Assembly: GCA_035652435.1 (NCBI GenBank) | Contig: DASRDU010000099.1 | Span: forward strand, 124,001-188,000 | Direction: 5' to 3' | From: DASRDU01 sp035652435 | Lineage (GTDB): Bacteria > Acidobacteriota > Blastocatellia > RBC074 | Length of the DNA stretch: 64,000 bases | In this document: positions 18,791-30,506 of the stretch, in pieces | How the letters are laid out: every line of letters starts with the position of its first letter | How positions within the stretch are numbered: position 1 is the stretch's first letter | Notes under the pieces: generated by a model | Databases searched by the model: none | What the model was told of the DNA's origin: nothing | What the model saw: the letters and a program-made list of their open reading frames with translations, nothing else | Made by a program: the position numbers and the translations under genes

Positions 18791-19089
18791 TGTTTTCTCC
18801 TGTACAGGTTGTTATGGAAAGCCACACGACCGGCGATGACGGTGAATCGTTGCACCGTCGCCAAGCCGAACGATGCGGCTGTTCCGCAGGGTTGTTGTTG
18901 AGATTGATGGATCAGGAAGCCACCGCAAAATCTCGTGAGGAGTTATCCCGTCCAGCCGTCCAGATCATCTCATCAGCAGAAATGATGACTCTTCGCACTG
19001 GCGCTTCCATTTCTTAGTGAGAATCCGCGGCAAAAGGTTTCGCCCTGGTAACGGGGTTTTGAAAAAAATCTCTCTGAGGCCGGACAGGC
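18791..19089. other. Intergenic region upstream of the BON gene
   Basis: About 300 bp separates two minus-strand genes. It must carry the BON promoter and the 3' end of the zinc-ribbon gene. No clear hairpin, repeat or coding frame was recognised. Confidence 0.35.
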
Positions 19090-19995
19090 TCAACGCGAAA
19101 CCTGTTCCTTGTCAGTTTCGCGGGGGGCGAAACGTTCGGTCGGGTCTTCAGTGATGCTCGCCACCGGGCTGATGTTCCGGTCGCGGTTGAATTCGTTGGT
19201 GTCAGGTGAACTCGGTGACGGCTCAGGGATGGCAGAAGCTGCTGCCGGGGCGACATAACTCTGCGGAGGTTGTGCTGCCGCCAGCCTCTGATTCAGTTCG
19301 AGGACGACCGCATCAACCGGATTCTCGGTCGGTTTTGCGGGGAAGAAAATTCCATTGAACAGGTGCGCGAAGCCTTTGGCGACGGGAATCAGCCCGAAAA
19401 CCCAGAGCGCCTGAAGCACCGGAATCAGACTGCCGCCGGTGAGCTGGAGTTCGCCTTTTTGCACGATCAGCTGTTCGAGGCCGGCGAGCAGCCCCGACTG
19501 ACCGGCGGTGTTCAGGAAGTAATAAAGGGCCGCGCTCATCGCGCTGCCGCCGAAGATCGAAAGCGCCGCCTGCTGGAGGCTGTGCTGGCGCGAGCTGCCG
19601 CCTTTGACCTGTTTGATTTTGATCGGGATTGGTTTCGTCGAGACCGGAATTGCCGGCACGCCGGTGATTGAAGAGTCAGCGATTGATTCCTTGATTCTGC
19701 GCTCGATCTCTTCGCGTTCCGCCTTTTTCCAGTGCTTCCATTTGCCATGCTCCTGCCAGCCGGACATGTTCCGGTTATGCTTGAATTGCTGCGTCTTCCT
19801 GAAATTCTGGTGAACCTCTTCAAAGCTGCTGCGCAGGCTCTGGCCGAGCTGGCGCAAATCTTCCTTCAGCGAATCAAAGTCCAGCGCCGTGCGCTTGCCT
19901 TCCATCGCATCCACGAGGATGGCAAGGTTGGTCCCGCACTGGCGACAGAAGCGCTGTCCTTCGGCTGACGGGCTGGCACATTTCGGGCAGAACAT
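19090..19995 (-). CDS. Zinc-ribbon membrane protein of unknown function
   Basis: This 301-residue protein opens with a zinc ribbon, CPKC at residues 3-6 and CRQC at 17-20, as in many zinc-ribbon/DUF proteins of Acidobacteriota. A charged helical region follows (about 40-120, with FEEVHQNFRKTQQF). Two hydrophobic segments come next, one near residues 145-165 and one near 195-215 (LQALWVFGLIPVAKG). A disordered Pro/Ser-rich tail ends it. It is probably membrane-attached with its N-terminus in the cytoplasm. No function is recognised. Confidence 0.7.
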   Translation of the reverse strand: MFCPKCASPSAEGQRFCRQCGTNLAILVDAMEGKRTALDFDSLKEDLRQLGQSLRSSFEEVHQNFRKTQQFKHNRNMSGWQEHGKWKHWKKAEREEIERRIKESIADSSITGVPAIPVSTKPIPIKIKQVKGGSSRQHSLQQAALSIFGGSAMSAALYYFLNTAGQSGLLAGLEQLIVQKGELQLTGGSLIPVLQALWVFGLIPVAKGFAHLFNGIFFPAKPTENPVDAVVLELNQRLAAAQPPQSYVAPAAASAIPEPSPSSPDTNEFNRDRNISPVASITEDPTERFAPRETDKEQVSR

Positions 19996-20054
19996 AAGCT
20001 CACCTCCAGATCAGGCCATACGCAGCGGCGCGGCGGCGGGTTCAGGTAAAAACC

Positions 20055-20156
20055 GACGGGGAGCGGGGGACAAGGAGAGAAGGGGAAGGGAAGACAAGGA
20101 GAGGGAGAAAATAAATCAATCTCCTGTTCTCCCCCTCCCCCTATCCCCTTCCCTCT
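20055..20156. repeat. Homopurine/homopyrimidine tract after queF
   Basis: About 60 purine-rich bases are followed by about 40 pyrimidine-rich bases, able to pair imperfectly (for example aagggga with tcccctt). It begins right after the queF stop and could act as a terminator for the DHH-queF operon or form unusual DNA structure. No gene lies here. Confidence 0.5.
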
Positions 20157-20627
20157 TCACTTCCTCACATAACCCGCCCTGATCATCGTCCTGATGTTAC
20201 CGCGCACGTGGAAGTCGCCTTCGATGCGGACTTCGAGCGGGTCGCAGGCGGCGACGAAGTCCTGGAGAATCTGGTTGACGACGTGTTCGTGAAAGATTTT
20301 TACGTCGCGGTATGAATTGATGTACAGCTTGAGCGACTTGAGTTCGATGCACCGCTCGTTCGGCACGTACATCAGGTTGATCGTGGCGAAGTCGGGGAAG
20401 TCCGAGAACGGGCAGATGGCCGTGAATTCCGGCATCGAGAAATTGATCTCGATCCTTTTACCCGGATACTCATAGGCGAAGGTATCGAGCGGGTAAAGAT
20501 TCATCTCCTCCCGCAGCGTCGAGCGGATTTCGAGGCTCGCTACCGGCGAGACTTCCTTCACCGCGGGCAATCGCTTGCGGGCCGTCCTGCCGCTGGTACG
20601 TTTTACTGCGCGTTTCTCTGCTTTCAT
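20157..20627 (-). CDS. queF: NADPH-dependent 7-cyano-7-deazaguanine reductase (QueF, short form)
   Basis: This 156-residue protein reduces preQ0 to preQ1 in queuosine tRNA modification. It is the short, YkvM-type QueF: catalytic Cys in FTAICPFSDFPDFATI, substrate-binding Glu in CIELKSLKLYINSYRD, and the FHEHVVNQIL segment. The first 40 residues are a basic extension. The start at 20627 lies after the upstream gene's stop and has a ggag site; longer frames would overlap the DHH gene heavily. No other que gene is in the window, so the pathway genes are elsewhere or preQ0 is salvaged. Confidence 0.93.
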   Translation of the reverse strand: MKAEKRAVKRTSGRTARKRLPAVKEVSPVASLEIRSTLREEMNLYPLDTFAYEYPGKRIEINFSMPEFTAICPFSDFPDFATINLMYVPNERCIELKSLKLYINSYRDVKIFHEHVVNQILQDFVAACDPLEVRIEGDFHVRGNIRTMIRAGYVRK

Positions 20628-20652
20628 CACTGCTCCCTGTCCTCTTGCCTGA

Positions 20653-21606
20653 CTACTGCTGCAACTCTTCAACGATCTCTTCCGCGATCCGCCGCGCCTC
20701 GTCGAGCTTCTCCGGCGCGAGCGAAATCGCGGCGACCACTGCATGGCCGCCGCCGCCGTAGCGTTCGCAGATCTTCGCCAGATCGTGCGTGCGCGGGCGC
20801 GGCGCCCATGGGTTCGAGCCGACCGAAATCTTTGAGCGGAACGTTGACTGGCTGACGCTGACGCTGTAGACGCTCGCCGGGTGCAGGTAGTACGGGATGA
20901 ACTTGCTGTAACCTTCCATGTCGTGCCCGGCCACATCGAAGAACACGACCGGCCCGCGCATCCGCGCCGCCTGCCGGATGATTTCGAGCGCGCGCAGGTG
21001 ACGCTGGTAAAGCGGCTCGATGCGCTCCTGAACGTAATCGGCAGCCGCCACCTCGCCGAGGGGCTTGCGCTGCAAATCCCTGATGATGCGCTCGACGAGC
21101 GGCAGGTGTCGCTCGTTTTCGATCACCAGTGCGAGCCTGAGCGCCGGCGATTTCATCTCGACCGCTTCGGCGGCCGATTCGTAAAACGCGCCGTCAATCT
21201 TGTCGGCCCACCGGATCAGCTCACTCATCGGCGCCGTGTCGAAGCCGAATTTATCCCGCGCCACGGCGGCGATGAATCCGGTGCAGGATTTGAAAGTCGC
21301 GTCCACGAACTTTTTGCCGCTCGTGTCGGCTCTGAAATGCGCTTCGTCTTCCGGCGTCAGGAAGGCGCTCTTGTGGTGATCGAACCACCACGTCAGCCGG
21401 GGCGAGGGGCTGTACTTGAAATCCACGACGGCATTTTCATCGCCGTCGAAATCCTTGTCATCAAACAAAGCCCCGGCGCGGTGCATCATCGGCTGAAAGG
21501 CCTGCTCCCAGTCCGGGTGCACGCGCTCGCGGTAAAACCGCCCGAAGACGGCGGCCGAAGAGACTCCGTCAAAACAATTCCCGTGGTAACAAATCCTGAT
21601 CTTCAT
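20653..21606 (-). CDS. DHH-family phosphoesterase
   Basis: This 317-residue protein has an N-terminal YHGNCFDG motif (His8, Asp13) and the DHH signature WFDHHKS (Asp76, His77, His78). A C-terminal DHHA1-like ERYGGGGHAVVAA motif completes it. Family members are Mn-dependent phosphodiesterases that degrade nano-RNA, pAp or cyclic dinucleotides. The substrate is unclear. It lies 25 bp upstream of queF on the same strand, so they are probably co-transcribed. Confidence 0.88.
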   Translation of the reverse strand: MKIRICYHGNCFDGVSSAAVFGRFYRERVHPDWEQAFQPMMHRAGALFDDKDFDGDENAVVDFKYSPSPRLTWWFDHHKSAFLTPEDEAHFRADTSGKKFVDATFKSCTGFIAAVARDKFGFDTAPMSELIRWADKIDGAFYESAAEAVEMKSPALRLALVIENERHLPLVERIIRDLQRKPLGEVAAADYVQERIEPLYQRHLRALEIIRQAARMRGPVVFFDVAGHDMEGYSKFIPYYLHPASVYSVSVSQSTFRSKISVGSNPWAPRPRTHDLAKICERYGGGGHAVVAAISLAPEKLDEARRIAEEIVEELQQ

Positions 21607-21824
21607 GCGATGTTTGTCAGTCTGTGGTTCTGAAGGCCAGCGTCGTCAGGCGAAGTATGCGTCAGCTTAAGCCGACCGAAGACCATGATGCAAGTGGGGG
21701 AAGTTTGATTGAATTTGCCGCCGCGTCTGGCTTATGCTGCCTGCGCTCTTCAGCGGCTAACGGCCGCATCGCTCGACAGCCAGGCTCCGGAATAAACATT
21801 ACCCCCGATCTGAGGACAATGCCC
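21607..21824. promoter_or_regulatory. Divergent intergenic region (DHH gene / giant gene)
   Basis: About 220 bp separates two genes read away from each other, so it should carry both promoters. No clear -10/-35 box was picked out. A gagg site at 21812-21815 sits 9 bases before ATG 21825 and supports that start for the giant gene. Confidence 0.4.
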
Positions 21825-24800
21825 ATGCGTCTCAACCGTCACCTCACCGCCTCGCTTTTCCTGATTTTCCTGCTGTGTTTCAGCCTCGCGCCCTTCGGGT
21901 TCGCGCAAAGCGGGGAAGGCGCCGACCACGGCGCGCGCGCGTCGCAGTGGGATGGTTACCCGCTGCCACCGGGCCAGTCCGTCCGGTACGTGGACAAGGC
22001 CAAAGGCTGGTGGCTCTGGCGGCCCGCCGCGTGGGGCGAGACGAAGAACGGCGATAAGACGGTCGTTTTCACTGACCGCGACCGCAAGGCCAGTCTGACG
22101 GTAATGACCGAAGACGTCCCCGAAGGTTATGGCATCGCGAATTATGCGACTTCCTTCGTGCAGCAGCTTCGCTACCAGCAGGTCAATCTGGACACTGTGG
22201 CCGTCAGGCGCGTCTGGCCGGGCGGGGTCGAGGGGCGGGAAATCACGCTGGAGCTGGAACGCTCACCCGGCGATGTCGTCCGCGAGACCGTCTGGATGGC
22301 CGAGGCCGGGCCGCAGGTCTATCTCTTCATCTTCGTCGCGCCAGTCGAAGAACACGAAAAGCAGGAGCCGCTTTTCAAGCGGATGATGCTCTCCGTCAGG
22401 GTCGGCGCGGCGGGGCACTGGGATGAGACGTTCGAGAAACAGAGAGAACATTTCGCCGGGTTGGGGAAACAGGATTCCGGCGCGGGTAAAACGGAGAATG
22501 CCGTCGGCCCCGAAGTCGAAGCCGCCCTGATCGCCAGCTCGATCCGGACCGGACAAGGTCCGAGCGCCAGCCTTGCACAGCGGCTGTCCGCGCTGCTTGA
22601 TCGCGCCCCCGACGCCGTCCTTGATCTGATGACCGATCACGACCCGCAGGTGCGCGCGGCTGCCGTGCGGGCTTTCAGCAGGCTTAAAGATCCCTTCATG
22701 CCCAACATACTGGTCTGGGCAATGATGGACAACGACGCTTATTGCAGCTCCATCGCCGCTCAGGCTCTGGCGGGAGAGGTGACCGACTCCGGTTACCTGA
22801 CGATGATATTTGTTAAGAACGCACTGCCGATGCTGTCTGAAACCGCCGGGGCGATTCTCAATCTGGCCGCCTCGCTCAGCGACGACAGGGCACGCGTGAT
22901 GGCGGACGAACTGCTCAACAGCGACAACAGCAGAGCCAGGGTCGCCGGATTGCATCTGGCCATCACGCTGCCGCTCAGGGGGCTGCAACTGCCCGTGGCG
23001 AAGCTGCTGCAATCCAAAGACCAGCAGTTCCTCCCGCTGCTGGCCGAAGCCGTCAGGCTCAGGCAGGGCGGCTCGACCGTGCCCGAATTGCTGAAGCTTT
23101 TGAAGGCCGAAACCGAATACGGTGCCGCGCGACTGCTCGGCGAAGTCGCGCCCGCGGAAGTGGCGGCGCAACTGGAACAGCGAATCAAAGAGATTGACGC
23201 GCGGCTGGAGAAGATCGCCCCGGCTCTCAAACCCGGTGTCACTTCCACCTTCACCCCCACGGGGGTTCCAAAGAAGGGGGCAGGCAAGGGGAAGGACATC
23301 ACCGTGCGCGCGGCGCCACCACCAATGCCGGCCAAACCGCGCCCGGAAGACCTGGAGGCATTCAGGATTGCCGAAGCGCGCGGCGCACTCGTGACCGCGG
23401 TAGACAAGATCAGATTCCGCGACCGATACGCCAGGGCCAAAGACGGAAGCGAACGCATTGCGATTTATAACGAAGCTCGTAATGACAGTTTCCTGGCCGA
23501 CTGGGCTGAAATATCTCTGCGCTCGTCTTCCACAGCAAAGGCCGAGCCCGCCGGCATCGCAATTGACACGGCAAAACTCGGTGACGCGCCGACGACCGGC
23601 GAGACGCTCTTCCCCGCGGATTCCACGCTCTACCTGATGGCCCCGAATTTCGAGCAGACGCTCGCCCGGCTCGATGCCGCGCTCTCCGGCGTGCAGATGG
23701 AGACCGTGCGGGATCAGATGACGTTCGCGCTGCTGTTCAAAACAATGAAGGCGGGGCTGGCAGGCAGCATCAATGCGGGCAACGCAGGCAGCGTCAGTGC
23801 CGCACTCGGGCTCGATCTGAAATCTCCCCTCGCCGTGGCCCGATGGAATTCAGGCAGTGGCGGTGGCGGGATGACCGCGCACAGCGCGGTTCTGGCGCGC
23901 GTCACCGACCGCGCCCGCTTCGAGCGGATGCTCGGCCTTTACGAACAGCAGGTCGGCGGCTTCGATTCCTTCGCCACGGTCTCTTCCGCCGTGACCCGTT
24001 TTGCGGGGATTATCCCGGCAGCCGTCCCGCTGGCGATGGCCGCCGCATTCAGCGACGCAGGCCTTCAGACCAGAGGCAGAATCAAACGCCACCTCGCGTC
24101 CGCCATGTATTTCCGCCGCGAGCAGATCGGCAGTTTGCCCGCGACCGTGATCGAAAAGCTGATGACCACGACGCAGCACGTCACCGAACGCGAACGGATT
24201 TGCGTCGCTTACCTTGACACGACGGCGGTCATCACGCCGTCGCGTGCCGCCCTGATTGACCTGCTCAATAATTCAAACTCCCGCCCGGCCGTCGCGCAGA
24301 GCGCGAGCTTCACGCAGGCCCGCGCCGAAGCGGGCGAGGTGATCTTCTTCAGCCGGCCTGACCGTCTGTACCGCGATTCGATTGCCTCAGGGACCGCGGT
24401 CGAAGATCTCGTGGTCGAGGCCCTGACCAAAGCGCTCGGCCCGGAAACCGGCGCGCTGCGCCTGACCCCGACGACATGGGAGACGGTCTTTCACCTGAAT
24501 CTGCAGAACAGCGACTGGCTGAAAAGTTTCAGGCCGTTCGCGGCGAAGGAACTGGCCGCGCCGCGCGACCTGCTGCCCGATACGACGCTCGTTTATGCCG
24601 GGACGGTCTTCGACCCGGCGAATCTGATCAAGGCGCTCAAATCTCTCGAATCGCTGCCGTCCCCAAAGAAGGAGGAAGAAAAGAAAGATCCGGAGAAGAA
24701 GAAAAAGGAGAAGCAGTTCGACGACGAAGTGGCACAGGTGCTGGTCCCGAACCTGCAAGGCGAAGCCGCCTTCGCGCTGCTCAGCCTCAGCCCCCTGTTC

Positions 24801-27653
24801 AAGGGCGGGGAAGTCAGTCTGCCGGCGATGGCGTTCGCGCTCAGGCTGAAAAACGGCGAGACGGCAAAACTCTTCCGCGCGGGCAAACTGTTTACGGGCG
24901 CGAGCATGGTGCCGGATCAAACCGCGCTCGGCTCGCCCGTCGCCACGCTCGACGTGATCAGCGAAAAACTCTTCTTCACGGTCACGGACGATTACCTCGT
25001 GATAGCCGAGAGCGCCGAGACGCTCAAGCTGCTCGAAGCCAGAGAGAAGTTCGCCGCGACGCGCGATTTCATCCGCTCGGCCGAAACGCTGCCGGAAAAT
25101 CTGGCACTTTTTACGACCTGCAATCTCAACGCCGCCTTCAGCGAAGCGCTCCGGCTTGTCGGCAGGGACGAGAACGCGGTCAGAATCATCAACGTCTTCG
25201 GCTCGATCACCCACGCCTTCCACAGTCAGCGCGCCTTCATCGCGATCAACTCCGGCGCCGACGGCAAACAGGTCGCGCTCGACGGCCGCCTCACCGTCTC
25301 CTTCGACCGCGAAGGCCGTTACGCCGTCGGCAAAGTCAGCCCGAAGGACGATGAGTTTGACGTGGCCAACGCGCTGATCGCGCCCCGGGGACTCGGCATC
25401 CTGCAACCGACGCGCCTCGAATCAATGAAGCTGCGTGTGACCGCGCGGCAACCCGACGTCATCGCCCGCGTCCGCGACGACATCGGCAAATTCCCATGGC
25501 AGAAAGCCGAGGCCGGGCAGGGCGCGGACAAGGCCGACTCGCTGGTCTACACGACCGCCGCGCGCCGCATCCCGGACAGGCTGACCGTCAAACTCCCGGT
25601 CACCGCGCCTGAATTCCAGCCGTACCTGAAATCAACCGCGCGCATCAACACCACCGCGCCGCAGATCGTCGGGCTGGCGCAGCAGATCGCCGGCGACGAC
25701 AAGGACGGCCGCAGCGTCGCGCGCAAACTCGGCGAATGGACGCACGCCAACCTGAAGTGGAAGAGGGTCGAGAGCAGCACCGTCGAGACGCTCGCCTCAC
25801 GCGAGGCCGACTGCCTCGAACACTCCGAACTCTATGTCGCCCTCGCCCGCTCGCTCGGCCTGCCCGCGCGCGTAGTCTCCGGCGCGGCTTACGGCGGCGG
25901 CTCGTTCGGCGCGCACGCGTGGGTTGAGATTTACCTCGGGAAGTGGGTCGAGGTTGATCCGACCTGGGGGCTGATGGATTACGTTGATGCCACGCACCTG
26001 CGTTTCGACGGCGACAGCTTTGCCGAGTATGCGATGCTCAATCAGGTCGAACTCGAAGTGCTGGAGACGCGCTCGACGGTCGCTGATTTCCAGCGCGACC
26101 CGGCGCGTCTGGTCAAAGAATTTGCGCGGCCCGAAACGGAGCCGGTGCGCGCGCTGGCCTTCGATCTGGCGCTGACGGCGGAGCGGGCGCTCGGCGCCGA
26201 AAGCTTCGCGAAGCTCGATGACAGGCAGCGTGCGGCAGTAATTAACGCCTTCGACCGCGCCGCCTCCGAGTTGATTGAAGACTGGGCGGAGAACTGGGCT
26301 GACAACCCGAGCATTCTCTCAAGTGAAGTTAAAGATAATCACGCCACGCTGCTCGCGGTGTTCGGCAACGGCCTGCTGCGTTTCCACCTCGCCTCGCGCG
26401 ACGGCGCCTGGTACATCACCGAAGTCGAAAACCTTGACGAGGCTTCGGAGATTCTGGCCGAACCGTTGCGCGTCGTGACCAGCCCCGCTGCGAATATTGC
26501 CGGCATCAGGCGAATCCAGTTCGCCCAGTCCGACCGCGCGCTCAAACAACTCGATCAGTTGATCGCAGCCCGGGGCGAAAGCGCGCCGCTCCTGCTCGTC
26601 AAAGCTCAGACGCTGGCGATGAAGCGACTGAGGGAGGGGACCGAAACCCCTTCGGCACCGAATGAACCCGGTAACGGCAAGGCCGAAGAGGTAAAGACGG
26701 TGAAGTCGGAGAAGAAGACTGAACAACCTGATGCCACCGCCGAACTGCTCGAGCAGATCACAGCGCGCTGGCCGGATTACGCGCCCGCGCAATACGCGCT
26801 CGCGGAGCATTACAAGGGCGAAGAGGGCCGGAACGAAAAGTCCATCGCCGCATACCAGCGCTACGCGAAGCTCGTGCCGCTCGACCCGCGGCCCTGGCAG
26901 AAACTGGGAGACATCTTTGAAGAGTTGAAGCAGTTCAGTGAGGCCGAGGCCGCGTACCGCGAAGCGATCTCCCGCGACCGCGGCAATTATCAAAGGCACA
27001 TCACGCTGGCGGGGTTTTACTTCAACCAGTCGCAGGACGACAAAGTCAGACCCGCGCTCCTGGAAGCGTTCAAAGTCAGCCCGAACGCCGATGAAGTCTT
27101 TGACGCCCTCGACAACGAGGCGATCCTGTTCGATGAAAACGACGACCCGATCAAAGAGCGATGCCACGGCCTTGAGCTGCTGCTGACCGGCTTCCCGAAG
27201 CAGCTGGCGGCCAGCAGGGAAGGGCTGCGCCTGCTCTCCAGGACGCAGGAGTGGCAGGAGAATTACGACGCCGCGATCAAATCCGAGCAGCGCGCCCTCG
27301 CGCTCGGCCCGGAAGCTTACGACCACGTCAGGATCGCCATCCTCCACCGCAAGGCGCGTCGCTTCGTTCAGTCGCTCGCGGCGGCAGATCAGGCGGCAAA
27401 GCTCAACCCCGAATACGCCGGGGCGCATTTCGAGCGCGCCTGTAACCTCGCCCGCCTCAACCGGCGGAAGGAAGCCGTGAAGGCACTGGAAAAAGCCGTC
27501 CAGCTCGACAGCGACTATCAGGAGCTGCTCGAAAGTGAGGAAGACCTGAATTCACTCACCGGCCTGCCCGAATTCAAGGCGCTGCTGCCCAAACCGGAAG
27601 AAGGAGAAAAGAAGGAGGAGAAGCCCGCGCCGCCGAAGAAGGAGAAGATGTGA
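21825..27653 (+). CDS. Giant secreted protein with HEAT-like, transglutaminase and TPR regions
   Basis: This protein has about 1942 residues. A Sec signal peptide (MRLNRHLTASLFLIFLLC) is followed by a small alpha/beta domain resembling PsbP/Mog1-type modules. HEAT-like repeats come next (about 265-460, DPQVRAAAVRAF), then a long region resembling DUF3352-type repeats with a Lys/Glu-rich spacer near 945-965. A transglutaminase-like core with Cys1330, His1364 and Asp1378 (ADCLEHS, GAHAWVE, VDPTW) follows, and TPR-like repeats fill about 1640-1910. The Cys-His-Asp triad suggests a periplasmic cysteine protease or amidase. The start at 21825 has the best-spaced site. Function is unknown; clpS follows after 46 bp. 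Confidence 0.8.
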   Translation: MRLNRHLTASLFLIFLLCFSLAPFGFAQSGEGADHGARASQWDGYPLPPGQSVRYVDKAKGWWLWRPAAWGETKNGDKTVVFTDRDRKASLTVMTEDVPEGYGIANYATSFVQQLRYQQVNLDTVAVRRVWPGGVEGREITLELERSPGDVVRETVWMAEAGPQVYLFIFVAPVEEHEKQEPLFKRMMLSVRVGAAGHWDETFEKQREHFAGLGKQDSGAGKTENAVGPEVEAALIASSIRTGQGPSASLAQRLSALLDRAPDAVLDLMTDHDPQVRAAAVRAFSRLKDPFMPNILVWAMMDNDAYCSSIAAQALAGEVTDSGYLTMIFVKNALPMLSETAGAILNLAASLSDDRARVMADELLNSDNSRARVAGLHLAITLPLRGLQLPVAKLLQSKDQQFLPLLAEAVRLRQGGSTVPELLKLLKAETEYGAARLLGEVAPAEVAAQLEQRIKEIDARLEKIAPALKPGVTSTFTPTGVPKKGAGKGKDITVRAAPPPMPAKPRPEDLEAFRIAEARGALVTAVDKIRFRDRYARAKDGSERIAIYNEARNDSFLADWAEISLRSSSTAKAEPAGIAIDTAKLGDAPTTGETLFPADSTLYLMAPNFEQTLARLDAALSGVQMETVRDQMTFALLFKTMKAGLAGSINAGNAGSVSAALGLDLKSPLAVARWNSGSGGGGMTAHSAVLARVTDRARFERMLGLYEQQVGGFDSFATVSSAVTRFAGIIPAAVPLAMAAAFSDAGLQTRGRIKRHLASAMYFRREQIGSLPATVIEKLMTTTQHVTERERICVAYLDTTAVITPSRAALIDLLNNSNSRPAVAQSASFTQARAEAGEVIFFSRPDRLYRDSIASGTAVEDLVVEALTKALGPETGALRLTPTTWETVFHLNLQNSDWLKSFRPFAAKELAAPRDLLPDTTLVYAGTVFDPANLIKALKSLESLPSPKKEEEKKDPEKKKKEKQFDDEVAQVLVPNLQGEAAFALLSLSPLFKGGEVSLPAMAFALRLKNGETAKLFRAGKLFTGASMVPDQTALGSPVATLDVISEKLFFTVTDDYLVIAESAETLKLLEAREKFAATRDFIRSAETLPENLALFTTCNLNAAFSEALRLVGRDENAVRIINVFGSITHAFHSQRAFIAINSGADGKQVALDGRLTVSFDREGRYAVGKVSPKDDEFDVANALIAPRGLGILQPTRLESMKLRVTARQPDVIARVRDDIGKFPWQKAEAGQGADKADSLVYTTAARRIPDRLTVKLPVTAPEFQPYLKSTARINTTAPQIVGLAQQIAGDDKDGRSVARKLGEWTHANLKWKRVESSTVETLASREADCLEHSELYVALARSLGLPARVVSGAAYGGGSFGAHAWVEIYLGKWVEVDPTWGLMDYVDATHLRFDGDSFAEYAMLNQVELEVLETRSTVADFQRDPARLVKEFARPETEPVRALAFDLALTAERALGAESFAKLDDRQRAAVINAFDRAASELIEDWAENWADNPSILSSEVKDNHATLLAVFGNGLLRFHLASRDGAWYITEVENLDEASEILAEPLRVVTSPAANIAGIRRIQFAQSDRALKQLDQLIAARGESAPLLLVKAQTLAMKRLREGTETPSAPNEPGNGKAEEVKTVKSEKKTEQPDATAELLEQITARWPDYAPAQYALAEHYKGEEGRNEKSIAAYQRYAKLVPLDPRPWQKLGDIFEELKQFSEAEAAYREAISRDRGNYQRHITLAGFYFNQSQDDKVRPALLEAFKVSPNADEVFDALDNEAILFDENDDPIKERCHGLELLLTGFPKQLAASREGLRLLSRTQEWQENYDAAIKSEQRALALGPEAYDHVRIAILHRKARRFVQSLAAADQAAKLNPEYAGAHFERACNLARLNRRKEAVKALEKAVQLDSDYQELLESEEDLNSLTGLPEFKALLPKPEEGEKKEEKPAPPKKEKM

Positions 27654-27699
27654 TAGGATTTCTGCTGACGGGGACGAAAGAGTCTGACGAAATCGCGTT

Positions 27700-28014
27700 A
27701 TGCCGGAATGGGAAGATGGACAAGACGGGGCAGTCGAAACTGAGAGCAAACAAAAGCTCAAGAAGCCGCCCCTGTACAAAGTCCTGTTGCACAACGACGA
27801 CTACACGACGATGGATTTCGTCGTCTTCATCCTGAAGACCGTCTTTCACAAATCGGACACCGACGCCTTCAGGATCATGCTCGCCGTCCACCAGCAGGGA
27901 CTGGGCGTCGCGGGCGTATTCACTTACGAGATCGCCGAGGCGAAGATCGAACGGGTGACACAACTGGCGCGCGCGAGTGAATACCCGCTGCTCTGCACGA
28001 TGGAAGAAGAATAG
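27700..28014 (+). CDS. clpS: ATP-dependent Clp protease adaptor ClpS
   Basis: This 104-residue protein has the ClpS core: LYKVLLHNDDYTTMDFVV with the N-degron-binding NDD (residues 32-34), then the VFHKSDTDAF helix, LAVHQQGLGVAGVFTYEIAE and a C-terminal CTMEEE. ClpS binds ClpA and delivers N-degron substrates bearing Leu, Phe, Tyr or Trp at the N-terminus. The acidic first 20 residues form the flexible N-terminal extension. It lies 50 bp upstream of clpA, the usual operon. Confidence 0.97.
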   Translation: MPEWEDGQDGAVETESKQKLKKPPLYKVLLHNDDYTTMDFVVFILKTVFHKSDTDAFRIMLAVHQQGLGVAGVFTYEIAEAKIERVTQLARASEYPLLCTMEEE

Positions 28015-28065
28015 CGACAGTCGCATTATCAGAAATCGCCGGATTTCAAGGCTGAAGTACCAGAA

Positions 28066-30378
<2,313 letters not shown>

Positions 30379-30506
30379 TCTGTTTCCGCTCAGCGTACGC
30401 AGCTACTTCGGCAGCGCGCTTTAAAGTCCGGCAATTCTGTTAACAGCATCCTTTCGTCGCCGCCGTCTTCGCGACTTGCGGCGACGACTTGCATTTGAGG
30501 AGCCGC

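Noticed and set aside
26319..27428. A 369-codon frame antisense to the TPR end of the giant protein
   Set aside because: The sense strand has coherent TPR repeats in frame with a single long gene.
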